This document shows, one piece after another, positions 22,180-32,870 of a stretch of 64,000 bases of DNA. The notes under the pieces are model-generated. The model worked only from the letters and a program-made list of their open reading frames with translations. It searched no databases and had not been told where the DNA came from. How positions within the stretch are numbered: the stretch's first letter is position 1; the number at the start of each line of letters is the position of its first letter. A program made the translations under genes and the position numbers. Origin of the DNA: Ophiobolus disseminans (Eukaryota > Ascomycota > Dothideomycetes > Pleosporales > Phaeosphaeriaceae). Location of the stretch: contig MU006240.1 of the NCBI GenBank assembly GCA_010093685.1, forward strand, positions 746,845 through 810,844, given 5' to 3'.

Positions 22180-25100
22180 ATGGCTTCCCCGGCCGCTTCC
22201 GCGACAGCGCACATGGCGACGACGACGCTCAAGGTTGAGGGTATGACATGCGGCGCATGCACCTCCGCCATCGAGTCTGGCTTCCAGAGTGTGGACGGAA
22301 TAGGGAATGTCTCCATAAGCTTGGTCATGGAGCGGGCAGTCATACAACACGACCCAGAGATCATATCGGCAGACCAGGTCAAAGAGATTATCGAAGACAG
22401 GGGATTCGACGCCGATGTACTTGCAACGGACCTACCAGCCACAACCACAACCGAGGACCACTTTCTAAGCGACTCGGAAGATGGAGACGAAGTGTCGGAT
22501 GCGAAGATTGCGACCACGACACTCTCTGTTGGCGGCATGACATGCGGCGCATGCACATCTGCCGTGGAGGGCGCTTTCAAAGACGTTGCGGGCATCAAGT
22601 CGTTCAGCATATCTCTGCTCTCGGAACGCTGTGTGATTGAGCACGACACCACGATAATATCACCGGAAAAGCTGGCCGAGGAAATTGAAGATGTTGGCTT
22701 TGATGCAGAGGTGTTGGATACTGTGACCGCCACACCCGCGCCCAAGAAGAGCAAGGGCAGCAAGAGGCAAAAGACACTAACCACCACTGTCTCAGTAGAG
22801 GGCATGACATGTGGTGCTTGCACATCGGCAGTCGAGAGCGGTTTCAAGGATGTTGAGGGTGTATACCAGTTCAACATCAGTCTGTTGGCAAACCGCGCTG
22901 TGCTTGTACACGACCCATTGAAGCTCACAGAGGATCAAATCGTAGAAATCATTGAAGATCGAGGCTTTGATGCCAAGGTCCTGTCCTCAGTCGATGGCAG
23001 CATGCAACAAACGACAGCGAGCAATGGACCCGTTCATTTGAAAGTGTTCGGGCTACCCAATGCCAATGCTGCGGAGGATCTGGCAGCACTGCTACAGAAA
23101 CACCCGGGCATCACCTCTGCGACCATCAATTTCAGCACCTCACGAGCGACCATTAAGCGCGATCCTCAGATCGTTGGACTTCGAGCAACAGTCGAACTGA
23201 TCGAAGCAGCAGGTTACAACGCACTCGTGGCGGACCTGGACGACAACAACGCGCAACTCGAATCGCTCGCAAAGACCAAAGAGATTCAAGAATGGAGACG
23301 AGCAGTCATTTTCTCGGCGTCATTCGCGATTCCCGTCTTCCTCACCAGCATGGTCTTCCCAATGTTTCTTCCTTTCCTCAACTATGGAGGCATTCGCGTT
23401 ATACCCGGTCTATACCTTGGCGATATCGTTTGCCTAGTTTTGACCATCCCAGTTCAGTTTGGAATCGGCAAGCGCTTCTACATCTCCGCGTACAAGTCTC
23501 TCAGCCATGGATCGCCTACCATGGACGTTCTGGTCGTCCTTGGAACTTCTGCGGCCTTCTTCTTCAGTGTTGCGTCAATGCTGGTATCGCTGCTTAGCGC
23601 GCAGCATACCAAGCCGACCACACTCTTCGACACTAGCACCATGCTCTTTACCTTTATCAGCTTGGGCCGATATCTCGAAAACAGTGCCAAGGGGCAGACC
23701 TCCAAGGCACTGTCAAGGCTCATGTCCCTTGCGCCCTCAATGGCGACCATCTATGCTGACCCAATCGCGGCGGCGAAAGCTGCCGAAGGTTGGGATCTGG
23801 ACGAGAAAGACAGTCGTACTTCTGTCGATGGCAATGCAGCTGAGGAGAGGGTCATTGCGACCGAGCTTATCGAAGTTGGCGACGTAGTCATTCTCCGACC
23901 CGGTGACAAGATACCTGCCGATGGCACCGTAACGCGTGGCGAGTCATACCTTGACGAGAGTATGGTCACTGGCGAAGCGATGCCGATACTCAAGAAGAAA
24001 GGTGCTCTCCTCATGGCTGGTACTGTCAACGGTGCTGGACGTCTGGAGTTCGTTGTTACCCGAGCGGGCCGTGACACACAGCTTAGCCAAATCGTTCGCC
24101 TGGTGCAAGAAGCTCAAACTAGCCGCGCTCCTATCCAACGCCTCGCAGACACGGTTGCTGGTTACTTCATTCCCGTCATCATCACGCTCGGCCTTGCAAC
24201 ATTTGTGGCCTGGATGGTTCTCAGCCATGTCCTTCCATACCCACCAAAGGTCTTCCTCGACCATGCTAGTGGTGGCAAGCTCATGGTCTGTTTCAAGCTC
24301 TGTATCGCCGTCATCGTCTTTGCCTGCCCTTGTGCTCTCGGTCTCGCCACTCCTACTGCAGTGATGGTTGGTACTGGTGTTGGCGCCGAGAACGGCATTC
24401 TCGTCAAGGGTGGAGCTGCACTGGAGACTGCTACCAAGGTTAATCACATCGTCTTTGACAAGACTGGTACACTCACCATCGGCAAGATGAGTGTAAGCAA
24501 GGCCGACATCCAGGGTGAATGGGCGAGCCCACAAAAGATGAACCTCTGGTGGACACTCATTGGTCTCGCCGAGATGGGCTCTGAGCATCCAATCGCTAAA
24601 GCTATTGTTGGCTCCGCAAAAGAGCATCTACGTCTAGGACCTGATGGCATACTCGATGGTGCTGTGGGCGACTTTGAAGCTGTCGTTGGTAAGGGTATCA
24701 CCGCAAACGTCGAAGCCGCCATCTCTCGCGAACGTACGCGATACAAGGTCTTGATTGGGAATGTCGCCTATCTTACTACCAAAGGTGTCAACGTACCTGA
24801 CTTTGTCGAAGAGCCTCTCACACCTGCTGCCAATGCCAACCCACGCGGAAATTCACGGTCAGCCGGCATCACAACGATTCACACCGCTATTGGAAAGACA
24901 TACACTGGCACTTTAAGCCTATCTGACACCATCAAACCTTCGGCCCGGGCTACTGTGCTCGCTCTACGCCGCATGGGTATCACATCCTCCATTGTCACAG
25001 GTGACACTTCAGCCTCTGCTCTTGTTGTCGCTGCTGCAGTTGGCATCGATAGTGCCGACGTGCATGCATCCGCAACACCGGCTGACAAGAAGGCAATTGT

Positions 25101-25674
25101 TGAAGACCTTCAGTCGCGCGGCCAAATCATCGGCATGGTCGGCGATGGCATAAACGATTCGCCAGCACTCGCGTCTGCTGACGTTGGTATTGCCCTCTCC
25201 ACTGGTACAGATGTCGCCATGGAAGCTGCGTCGATTGTGCTCATGTCGAACACCGATCTCCTCGCCATCCCTGCATCGTTGCTCCTCAGCAAAGCCATCT
25301 TCTTCCGCATCAAACTCAATCTTGCATGGGCCTGCATGTACAACCTCATCGGCCTGCCTTTCGCCATGGGCTTCTTCCTCCCCTGGGGCCTCTCTCTGCA
25401 CCCCATGGCTGCCGGAGCTGCGATGGCGTCCTCATCTGTATCCGTTGTGATGAGCTCTCTGCATCTCAAGTTCTGGCATCGACCTAGCTGGTTGAAGGTC
25501 AGCCTCCTAGATCCAGGTGCGGATGTTACTGAGAAGGACTTGGAGATGGAAAAGATTACGAAGAAAGGTGTTATTGGAAGCGCCTTAGATTGGGCCCGGG
25601 ACGCGTGGGATGCGAGGAAGAGGAACAAGGAGGAGGCGGGGTATGTGCCACTGCGGGACATGGGCGACAATTAA
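22180..25674 (+). CDS. CCC2: Copper-transporting P1B-type ATPase
   Basis: An intronless gene of 1164 aa. Three heavy-metal-associated domains carry GMTCGAC with the metal-binding Cys pairs at 24/27, 122/125 and 211/214. A fourth repeat (about 286-352, HLKVFGLPNANAAEDL) keeps the fold pattern but has lost both cysteines. The membrane part has eight predicted helices, with the CPC copper site at 716-718 (FACPCALGLATPT). The cytoplasmic parts have TGEAMP (actuator loop), the phosphorylated Asp760 in DKTGT, SEHPIAKA and GDGINDSPALA near 988. This is the Ccc2/ATP7 family, which loads copper into the Golgi for multicopper oxidases and for detoxification. The other common fungal class (CrpA-type detoxification pumps) cannot be fully excluded, but the domain layout fits Ccc2. 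Confidence 0.93.
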   Translation: MASPAASATAHMATTTLKVEGMTCGACTSAIESGFQSVDGIGNVSISLVMERAVIQHDPEIISADQVKEIIEDRGFDADVLATDLPATTTTEDHFLSDSEDGDEVSDAKIATTTLSVGGMTCGACTSAVEGAFKDVAGIKSFSISLLSERCVIEHDTTIISPEKLAEEIEDVGFDAEVLDTVTATPAPKKSKGSKRQKTLTTTVSVEGMTCGACTSAVESGFKDVEGVYQFNISLLANRAVLVHDPLKLTEDQIVEIIEDRGFDAKVLSSVDGSMQQTTASNGPVHLKVFGLPNANAAEDLAALLQKHPGITSATINFSTSRATIKRDPQIVGLRATVELIEAAGYNALVADLDDNNAQLESLAKTKEIQEWRRAVIFSASFAIPVFLTSMVFPMFLPFLNYGGIRVIPGLYLGDIVCLVLTIPVQFGIGKRFYISAYKSLSHGSPTMDVLVVLGTSAAFFFSVASMLVSLLSAQHTKPTTLFDTSTMLFTFISLGRYLENSAKGQTSKALSRLMSLAPSMATIYADPIAAAKAAEGWDLDEKDSRTSVDGNAAEERVIATELIEVGDVVILRPGDKIPADGTVTRGESYLDESMVTGEAMPILKKKGALLMAGTVNGAGRLEFVVTRAGRDTQLSQIVRLVQEAQTSRAPIQRLADTVAGYFIPVIITLGLATFVAWMVLSHVLPYPPKVFLDHASGGKLMVCFKLCIAVIVFACPCALGLATPTAVMVGTGVGAENGILVKGGAALETATKVNHIVFDKTGTLTIGKMSVSKADIQGEWASPQKMNLWWTLIGLAEMGSEHPIAKAIVGSAKEHLRLGPDGILDGAVGDFEAVVGKGITANVEAAISRERTRYKVLIGNVAYLTTKGVNVPDFVEEPLTPAANANPRGNSRSAGITTIHTAIGKTYTGTLSLSDTIKPSARATVLALRRMGITSSIVTGDTSASALVVAAAVGIDSADVHASATPADKKAIVEDLQSRGQIIGMVGDGINDSPALASADVGIALSTGTDVAMEAASIVLMSNTDLLAIPASLLLSKAIFFRIKLNLAWACMYNLIGLPFAMGFFLPWGLSLHPMAAGAAMASSSVSVVMSSLHLKFWHRPSWLKVSLLDPGADVTEKDLEMEKITKKGVIGSALDWARDAWDARKRNKEEAGYVPLRDMGDN

Positions 25675-26170
25675 GCTGTTGTTACGTTGATGCACGTTCA
25701 GGATACCACATTTGTTTTGTACAGTTGCGTGAGTTTACGCTTTGTATCTTTGCGATCTGCTTATGTTTACTTGAGTCGTTGTATATAGACCTAGACTCTT
25801 CTCATTCATGCATTTGTTGACATCGAATCGTCTACTAGCAAATCACATACCTTCGCAAGTGAAGGAAACTTACTGCTTCTAATGAGCGTTGCCTACCCTG
25901 GCTTTACCGACTTTACTAGGCCAACTGCAAATGTGACTCAAGAGTTTGTGTAAGGACGGAAATGGACGCCAAGCATTGATGACCGTGCGCTCCAATGACC
26001 GTGTGAAGTGCACAGCCACCCGTGGGCGGTCGATCCACCACGTATGTTTGTCCAACGCAAGTTCTATCACTCCCCGCTTGCTCCCGAATCTGTAAACCAA
26101 CCTCTTCTTCCTTTGCAGCCCGCACAATCTTCCCACCTCAACAACTTCACTTTGTGCCGCCCCACCTACC
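25675..26170. other. Intergenic between CCC2 and the SPRY gene
   Basis: Terminator and promoter sequence. An open frame on the minus strand at 25879-26247 overlaps the next gene's start and has no protein-like features. Confidence 0.45.
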
Positions 26171-27376
26171 ATGTTCAAGAAACTCAAAGACAAGATCAAG
26201 GGCGAGGAGCACGCTAGCTCGAGCTCGTCGCAAAACCAGTATGACAATCAATATTACAGTCCATTTCAGCAGCAACAGCATGGCAACGCGCCGACTGAAA
26301 AGTATCAAAGTCCTGCAGGAGCACCACCCGCATATGCAGAGTCAAAAGATGGATATGCTGCACCTTCAGGGCCGCCACCAAATCAGGGTGGTTATGCACC
26401 ACCACCGAGACCTCCACACCACCTATCGTCCTCAAATACCGGCTATACACCACCTTCAGGACCTCCCCCATCTCAGTTCCCACAGCAGCCACCTCCGAGC
26501 TGGGATCCTCCACCTTACCATGACTGGACAGTGATCCCCGATACAGCACTCCTCCCGCCTCCACCAAGCATCGGCTACGACAGCTCACCCACAGCCAACG
26601 CAACCGCAGAAGACGGCGCCCGAGCCCTAGCATGGACCAACGCCAACCCCCTCTGGCCACCCCAAAACCTCACGCCTCCCACCCACGCCGCCGTCCAGAA
26701 CGGCCAACTCGCCCTCCTCAAACCCCCATCCTACCTAGGCGACCTCCTCCCCCAACGCGAAGCCGGCCACTGGCGCTGCCGCACCCACGCAAACTGCCGC
26801 GACTCAAGCATCATGACTAACCTGCCCATGTACTCCGTCTACTGGGACTCACCTCTCAACACCCAGCGCCCCAAGACCATCTACTTCGAACTCAAAGTCA
26901 CGGGCGTCGGCCGCGGCGGCTCGTCGCTCGGCGAAGCAGACGCGGGCATCGCAATCGGCTTCGTCGCGCCGCCGTACCCCACGTTCCGACTGCCCGGCTG
27001 GGAGCGCGGCAGTCTGGGCGTGCATGGCGACGATGGACGAAAGTATGTGAATGATCCGTGGGGCGGCGTTGACTTTACGACTGCGTTTGCGCCCGGGGAT
27101 ACGGTTGGTATTGGGATTACGTACTCGGTGTCGAAGAGCCCACCGACTTATGAGCAGAATCAGCAGGGTAGGTTGATGGACATTGACGTTTTCTTCACGC
27201 GGAATGGGAACAAGGAAGGTGGCTGGGATGGCAACGAGGAGCTGGATGTTCGGAGCGAGGGAGGTAATAGGGGATTGAGGGGCGAGAGTGATTTGTTTCC
27301 TGCGGTTGGTGTGTTCGGTGGCGTGGACTTTGATGTTTTTTTTCATCCAGCCATGTGGATGTATAAGCCGTGGTGA
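26171..27376 (+). CDS. SPRY-domain protein with proline-rich N-terminus and PPxY motifs
   Basis: A single exon of 401 aa. The first 130 residues are low-complexity Pro/Gln/Tyr/Gly. They include PPAY and PPPYHD, which fit the PPxY rule for binding WW domains such as those of Rsp5/Nedd4 ubiquitin ligases. The C-terminal 200 residues form a SPRY-like beta-sandwich: YFELKVTGVGRGGSS, then DAGIAIGFVAPPYP and the final VGVFGGVDFDVFF. No transmembrane helix is seen, which separates it from the Ssh4/Ear1 adaptors that also combine SPRY and PPxY. A cytosolic adaptor role in ubiquitin-dependent trafficking is an inference only. The last codons and stop lie inside a tandem duplication described separately. 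Confidence 0.75.
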   Translation: MFKKLKDKIKGEEHASSSSSQNQYDNQYYSPFQQQQHGNAPTEKYQSPAGAPPAYAESKDGYAAPSGPPPNQGGYAPPPRPPHHLSSSNTGYTPPSGPPPSQFPQQPPPSWDPPPYHDWTVIPDTALLPPPPSIGYDSSPTANATAEDGARALAWTNANPLWPPQNLTPPTHAAVQNGQLALLKPPSYLGDLLPQREAGHWRCRTHANCRDSSIMTNLPMYSVYWDSPLNTQRPKTIYFELKVTGVGRGGSSLGEADAGIAIGFVAPPYPTFRLPGWERGSLGVHGDDGRKYVNDPWGGVDFTTAFAPGDTVGIGITYSVSKSPPTYEQNQQGRLMDIDVFFTRNGNKEGGWDGNEELDVRSEGGNRGLRGESDLFPAVGVFGGVDFDVFFHPAMWMYKPW

Positions 27377-27452
27377 GCATATTCAGGACACACTTTCAAG
27401 GAGCTATGTGGATGTACAAACTGTGGTGAGCATATTCAGGACACACTTTCAA
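27351..27452 (+). repeat. Tandem duplication of about 53 bp across the stop codon
   Basis: The block starting ATGTGGATGTA at 27353 and running through the stop codon into GAGCATATTCAGGACACACT is repeated at 27406 with few changes. The unit is about 53 bp. The second copy lies in the 3' UTR. Confidence 0.8.
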
Positions 27453-28130
27453 CAGCCACACTACATAAGCCTATTCCCTTTTTGCAAAAAGAAAAATCGT
27501 TCCAACCACACATAGCAGCCCTTCCTACTCTTCCCTCCCTCCTACTATCTCTCCTCGTACCCTTTTTCCCCATCCCGCCACATCAGAATAAACCAGCAAA
27601 AAAAAAAAAACTCGCCCCTGATGGGTAGATTCGCCGCTAAGACAAATGCAATACCGTTAGATAATGGCGAGTTGCGAAAACACTACTGCTCGCTTTCTGC
27701 GGTCATGGCCGTGATTTATCCCGGATTCGAACTTTGGGCCCTTGTCGGGGAGGCGTGACGTGCCCTCGTATTTGTTCGATCGACCACGAAGGTATTCCAA
27801 CCCTGGGGGATTTGATGGAGGAATTGAGAATTAATTGGAGTATATTGGGGAGGGAAATACGGGGGATGGAGATGGGGATGATTGTGGGTGTGGGTTTGGG
27901 CGTTTGGGCACACAGGTGTGGGCAAATCGGTGAGTGTTGGGAGATTTGCGAGGTGAAGGTGGATGACGTATTAGCAGATAAAGGCAGCAGCGCAAGTGAG
28001 AGACAGGTAACGAGGGACCGTATAGCACTTTCCACTCTCAACGTCTTCTGCCACCACATCTGGGCTGTTCCCACCTTCGACTTTGTGCGCGAAACTTCAG
28101 CTCCCGAGGTCGCCTACATCCACACCCACC
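27453..28130. other. Intergenic between SPRY and MYND genes
   Basis: Pyrimidine-rich sequence followed by a run of about 12 A at 27599-27610. Open frames at 27703-28074 on both strands look random. The segment before 28131 should be the MYND gene promoter. Confidence 0.45.
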
Positions 28131-28978
28131 ATGGCCTCAAGCGCACCCCAAGACTTCGGCCAGCCCCTCATCCTCGAAGACTTCATACCCATCACGCAAC
28201 CCGTTACCGCCGCCTCACCTCCGCTCTGCGCAGTATGTCACAAGGCCGTCACAATCTCACAACGCTGCAAGGCTTGCGTGAACATCTACTACTGCTCTAA
28301 AGAATGCCAGGTAACCTCTACCCCACTCCCTGCATGCCTGCCTATCTAAACACACTACTAGACGCAAGACTGGCCCATGCACAAGCTCGTCTGCCGCGCC
28401 TTCACCAAGTCCACCTGCATGTACCGAGACCCACCTGCGCCATCCTCAATGTTTCTCACGTACCGCCGCGCCCTCTTATTCCGGCCCGACCATACGTGTC
28501 CATGCTTCATGTTCTTGAAGTATCACAAAGACGGCAAGCCAGTCGGTCTACACGACTATTTTCCTGATACACCTCCGGGCGACGTCAAGACAATTGCGTT
28601 TCATGACCGCTTCTTGCCGTATTGGATTCAGCTCAGCTATGATAGCAACCCCAAGAGCGAGCGAGAGCTTGCGGTGAATGAGGCGATTGGGGAAGCGTTT
28701 CGTGGACCCGTGGTAAGTGGCATTTGAATAGAATGGGAGAGGAGGCTCGATATTGACAACATTTGCAGGTTGCTATCGCGTATGATGCCGAGGAGGGACT
28801 TAGTGCGCCGGCGCTGGATGCGGATACGACGACTTTGCGCCCGGTTATCGAGTATGCGCGATTGAGGGCGGAGTATGATGGTCCGGTGTTTGTGGAGCAG
28901 CCGCAGGTGAGGTGTACGAAGGAAGAGTGGGTTGAGATCAGGGAGAAGAGCTTGAATGGTGCGAATGGAGTAGTTTGA
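28131..28978 (+). CDS. MYND-type zinc finger protein
   Basis: Three exons (28131-28310, 28362-28712, 28769-28978) with introns of 51 and 56 nt encode 246 aa. The MYND finger is complete across the first splice: C33, C36, C46, C49, C55, C59, H67, C71, with the usual SKECQTQDWPMHK text. The remaining 175 residues (MFLTYRRALLFRPDH and DYFPDTPPGDVKTIAFHDRF) are a fungal-type C-terminal region without a SET or other catalytic domain. MYND fingers bind proline-rich peptides, so a protein-interaction role is likely. The partner is unknown. The start ATG follows CCACC and fits a good initiation context. Confidence 0.85.
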
Positions 28979-29571
28979 TGGGGAGCAGTGGGCGATGAAA
29001 GTGCCAAAAGAATAACATCGGAAAGGGGACACTGGGGGAATTTGTGACATGGGGAGCTTGAGGATGAAATGAAGTCACCGCATAGGTTCGAGCCAGTCTT
29101 TCACGAAAAATGAAAACAACTTCGGTGTGACATACTGGTACTTAGACGTACCCTTTACCGCGACGTCCCTATGATCAAAATCGGAAGCAGTGGTACTACA
29201 CATAGTCAGCGCTAGGCTCTAACACAAAGATAATGTTATTTCACGTACCTGTCATGAGCTATCGTCTACTTGCGGCGACTGTACATCATTGCCCACTATA
29301 TCGGCATCGGTCGTACCAACACCGCGCCCTGTACGAGCTTACCCGTGAGATTCAATCACCACTAGTACGGTTGTAGTACCTTCGTTGGCCCAGTCTTTAG
29401 CTTTTAACCCCCAGAATACGAATGTAACGCTCCTTGTCGATCAAAGTACCATCATAGACGCGTCGAGAAAGGTGTGAATATAAAAACGGCCCCCAGTTTA
29501 CTTACCTCTGCACGCACCCCAGCATCTTCTTGACTTACCCGCCAACTTCATCCATTCTCCCCACCACCACC
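28979..29571. other. Intergenic before the small secreted protein gene
   Basis: Contains TATAAAAA at 29479-29486, about 90 bp before the ATG at 29572, a good core promoter. Nothing else was recognised. Confidence 0.45.
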
Positions 29572-29966
29572 ATGAAACCCACAGTCCTCGCAGCCCTAAC
29601 CCTCCTCTCCACATCCACCTCCGCAAACGTCGTCTTCTCCCTCGCCAGCGAGCCCCGCGGCCAAGGCGACCGCCGATCCTGGCTCGTCGACCGCTGGAAG
29701 TGCAAGCCACTTGCCCCCGAGGGCTTCGACAAGCAGGCGAGCTGGGCATTTGTGGATATTGGGCTTGCGAATGGGTGTTCCCTCTATGAGTAAGTGAAGC
29801 GTGAAGGTGTGTGATGTGCATTGGGTTGACGAGTTGAAGGGAGGGAGATTGTACGGGCGAACAGCTTTGGGTGGAGAAGAATAATTCGAATGTGTTGGGG
29901 CCTGGACCGGTCAATTTGACGGATTTTGGGTGGGATAAGAGGGCGAGTGGGTTTCAGTGCTTTTGA
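29572..29966 (+). CDS. Small secreted cysteine-containing protein
   Basis: Two exons (29572-29789 and 29840-29966) with a 50-nt intron (GTAAGT...AAG) encode 114 aa. The first residues MKPTVLAALTLLSTSTSA form a signal peptide. The mature protein has four cysteines (in WKCK, NGCS, GDCT and FQCF), enough for two disulfides, and ends shortly after the last. It contains RRSWLVDRWKCKPL and LTDFGWDKRASGF. No known domain was recognised. Size, secretion signal and even Cys number match the loose profile of fungal effector-like proteins, but function cannot be inferred. The second exon rests on the in-frame join and on Cys conservation within the model. Confidence 0.65.
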
Positions 29967-30911
29967 GATGGTGGGGTGAGATGGTGGGGCGAAATGGGGA
30001 ATGGTGATGGGGACGATGGAACAGTTTGTATCAATGCGCACATCTGCTGGGGAATTTCAGTTTGCGCTGAGAAGACATAGCTTGGCCTTTTGTTGTGCAA
30101 TAATGTGGATAAGACTCAGGCGTGGGTTGGGTAGCGAGTTCTAGTTTGGGAAATCTCGTAGGTACCTGGGTAGTCGCCGTCACGTCTGTTCAGCATTTGG
30201 GACACGCTACTGTCAAATTCATTCACGGCACATGCCGCCCTGCATAATGTAGGGTGAGTTTTGCCAAGCTTCCCTCCCATCTATCCTTCACCATGTGCAG
30301 AGTGCACAAGTGCACGCAGCTATGCATGTCCAAATTCCCGACTCTACCTAGGTATGCGTTCATCACTGAAAGGAACGTCTCCCTCCACTAGCGCATGGCC
30401 GAAGAGCACTCTTACCGCCCCGTCACAGTCGAGCGTGTCCTCCGCTCCAAGAACAATGCTGAACCCACTTGCTGGTACTATTGCAGAGGCTCGAACGAGA
30501 TGTCCGGGTTGTCAAGACACCCGTCGATTACCACAGCTGAAGATATCTAGGTCCTCATACATCCACGCTTCATTAAGCTTCAATATTGTCGCTGGAGTGC
30601 TAAAAGATCCTAATCTAGGACTTCAACGGTACACAAAAATTCCAACACTTGCTCTAGGGCTCCCATAATTGTCATTTTCGCTATCTAGTAGAACAAGGTC
30701 CCTGTAGTAGTATGACTACCATAGAGAACCGAGTGGGAGGAGGGACAAGGCGGGGCGGCTGCAACGTATTGTATTGACTATCGTGTTGAGTGTTACGGAC
30801 TCGCACTGTTGTGGTGGGTGCCATTGCCCACCAGGCAGTGCCTGCCACACCATCATATCACGTGACTCTCAAGCACCTTTTACCTTGGACTGAACCTAGA
30901 TATTCTCAACA
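29967..30911. other. Intergenic 945 bp without a recognised gene
   Basis: A frame at 30261-30668 has random-looking Ser/Pro/Thr composition and no homology that I recognise. It was rejected as a gene. Confidence 0.45.
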
Positions 30912-32870
30912 CTATCTGATAGAGATTTGAACGACATTTTCTCTCCAATTATTTGGAATACCTTCTCCATCCATCAGTCCATGAATATACGCATCCCCGA
31001 TAAGGGTAGTGTCGTCGATAGCCTCTTCAGGGCCGCTTCTGATTAAGAAAGGAGTATCACCACCCAAAAGTATCACGACTTTATCCCCGCGAAGTGTGGC
31101 GGGAGGGCCTAACCCCATGCGGCCGCTTGTTGTGATGAAGAACTTCCGCAACACTGTCGCTCCAAGAAAGGATACGTCGAACAACCGAATGTACTCGGGA
31201 TCCGTTGTGGGTGGATTGTTGCAATCCTGCTCACTGTCCCGAGTCTGCTGGCTATCCGGTACTTGTGACTGAAGCCACCTCCACCAATCTCTCGCCAGGT
31301 TTGGCGGGTCTTGTTCTCCAAGCCTTCGGAAATCACAGGGAACCTCGGTGAGTCCAGCATTTTCCTGTTCGATCTTTTCAGCCGGGTGCCACTCAATACA
31401 GTCGTTGACCATCGTCTTCCAGAACGTCTCCTCCTTGGTAACGTTTCTACTCTGGATAGGTTTCTCTTCGCAATCAAGCTCAGCAATCTGGCGCCACCCT
31501 TTGACCACGAAGGCAACATCCTCCCAGAGTGCCGACTTTTCAAACATAGTTAGCCCCACGTGGGCGACCGTATCAATTGGGTTGAACCCGTCGACTATCA
31601 GTGTCTCACACTGACACTCAGCATTGGCTAAAGTCTGGCCTGCTGCACGGAACAACGCTGCACGTTTAGTTCTACTCTCCTGGTGTCCGCGCCACCGCCA
31701 GGAACTGCTACTCTGAGTGACCCAGGACGGAATTTTAGGTACGTCTGTCCTCGGTGTACCCATGAGCACTTGCAGAGAATAAGAACCTTGAATCTCAGCA
31801 AGGCTGGCTCGCATAAATACCTCTTTAGCACTCAGGGCGTAATCAGAAGGTATAGGTGCGCTTCCGTACCAGTCTGTAACCATTCCAAGAAGACCATACA
31901 CCTTGTCCCGAACGTCCGTTGCGTCTCTATCAACGGTTGAGTACATGAGCTGATACAAGTCAAGTCGCGCGTTCTCCGCCCTCGCAGACCTAACAACCTC
32001 TGTATCGTGTATGACCCTCCGCGCCTTGATAATTATCTCCTGTTCTTCATCAGGCCGTGTAAAGAGCAAGTCTTCACAGCATGAATTATCGTGTATTAAC
32101 CATAATTGGGCTGCAAGGGCGAGCATGTCCCAAGGAGCCGTCGTATGGTTGTAGATGACAGTTGCCTTGCGTGCAAGGACTGTTTCCTGGAGCACCCAAA
32201 GTCGATTCCACCAAGGGAGTGAGCTCAGAGATTTTAGAGCACGGAATACTGCCTGCCACGGCTTTCGGGCCCGAAGCATCATCCCATCCACTTCGAAGAA
32301 GGGCATGTCTCCAAGATGCATGTTCGAAGCGCGAAGTTTTAGGAACACGAATGCTCCAAGTATGTCTTCTGCAACATCATTCTCGGACCTCTGGCTCTGG
32401 GACCGTTCGATATATGTATTCACTAATTCGTCGTCTGCATTGTCCCCAGTCCAGTAGTACAAGTCAGGCACCTGCCGAGGAGGCTGAACATCTCCACCAT
32501 ATCCGAGCCATATAAGAACTTCTTCTGCAGAGCTGTAGATGTCTCCCATGAGTTGTACTTGCTGGCTTCGGTCGTCCAGGTCATTCTGATTGATACACAA
32601 AGCATCCGCCCAAATGACCAACACTTCAGCGACGTGACGTATTCGTTGGAATGCCGTGAATAAGCTCTGTGTAATGAGGACGTTTTCGCCATCGACGGTG
32701 ATGGATTTCACTCGTTGAGGTGCTCCCCATACGTATGAAAGAGCGTTGAAACGGGGGCCATCGTCCAAGGAAACGACTTGTAACTGGCAGTTGATGTCGT
32801 CGTTCCAGGCACCTGGATGTAGGTGAAGTAGACGCACTTCTCTGGCGGATACGTTTAAGCTTGAGTACAT
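30912..32870 (-). CDS. HET-domain (heterokaryon incompatibility) protein
   Basis: An intact single-exon gene of 652 aa. The HET domain begins near residue 40 with the family signature FNALSYVWGAP. It continues through ITVDGENVLITQSLFTAF, VIWADALCINQND and VQLMGDIYSSAEEVLIWLG, and later has WWNRLWVLQE, all hallmark HET blocks. The long C-terminal region includes DVRDKVYGLLGMVTDW, a common HET-protein segment, and then has no extra domain (no NB-ARC, WD or ankyrin repeats seen). HET proteins trigger cell death or growth arrest on non-self recognition between hyphae, and many family members have unknown partners. Its intact state contrasts with the broken HET gene at 54-55 kb. Confidence 0.92.
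   Translation of the reverse strand: MYSSLNVSAREVRLLHLHPGAWNDDINCQLQVVSLDDGPRFNALSYVWGAPQRVKSITVDGENVLITQSLFTAFQRIRHVAEVLVIWADALCINQNDLDDRSQQVQLMGDIYSSAEEVLIWLGYGGDVQPPRQVPDLYYWTGDNADDELVNTYIERSQSQRSENDVAEDILGAFVFLKLRASNMHLGDMPFFEVDGMMLRARKPWQAVFRALKSLSSLPWWNRLWVLQETVLARKATVIYNHTTAPWDMLALAAQLWLIHDNSCCEDLLFTRPDEEQEIIIKARRVIHDTEVVRSARAENARLDLYQLMYSTVDRDATDVRDKVYGLLGMVTDWYGSAPIPSDYALSAKEVFMRASLAEIQGSYSLQVLMGTPRTDVPKIPSWVTQSSSSWRWRGHQESRTKRAALFRAAGQTLANAECQCETLIVDGFNPIDTVAHVGLTMFEKSALWEDVAFVVKGWRQIAELDCEEKPIQSRNVTKEETFWKTMVNDCIEWHPAEKIEQENAGLTEVPCDFRRLGEQDPPNLARDWWRWLQSQVPDSQQTRDSEQDCNNPPTTDPEYIRLFDVSFLGATVLRKFFITTSGRMGLGPPATLRGDKVVILLGGDTPFLIRSGPEEAIDDTTLIGDAYIHGLMDGEGIPNNWRENVVQISIR

Noticed and set aside
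21954..22928. 324-aa minus-strand frame over the CCC2 start
   Set aside because: Antisense shadow of the Ser/Thr/Ala-rich N-terminal HMA region of the copper ATPase.
30261..30668. 135-aa plus-strand frame
   Set aside because: Ser/Thr/Pro-rich random composition, no signal peptide and no credible intron-extended model.
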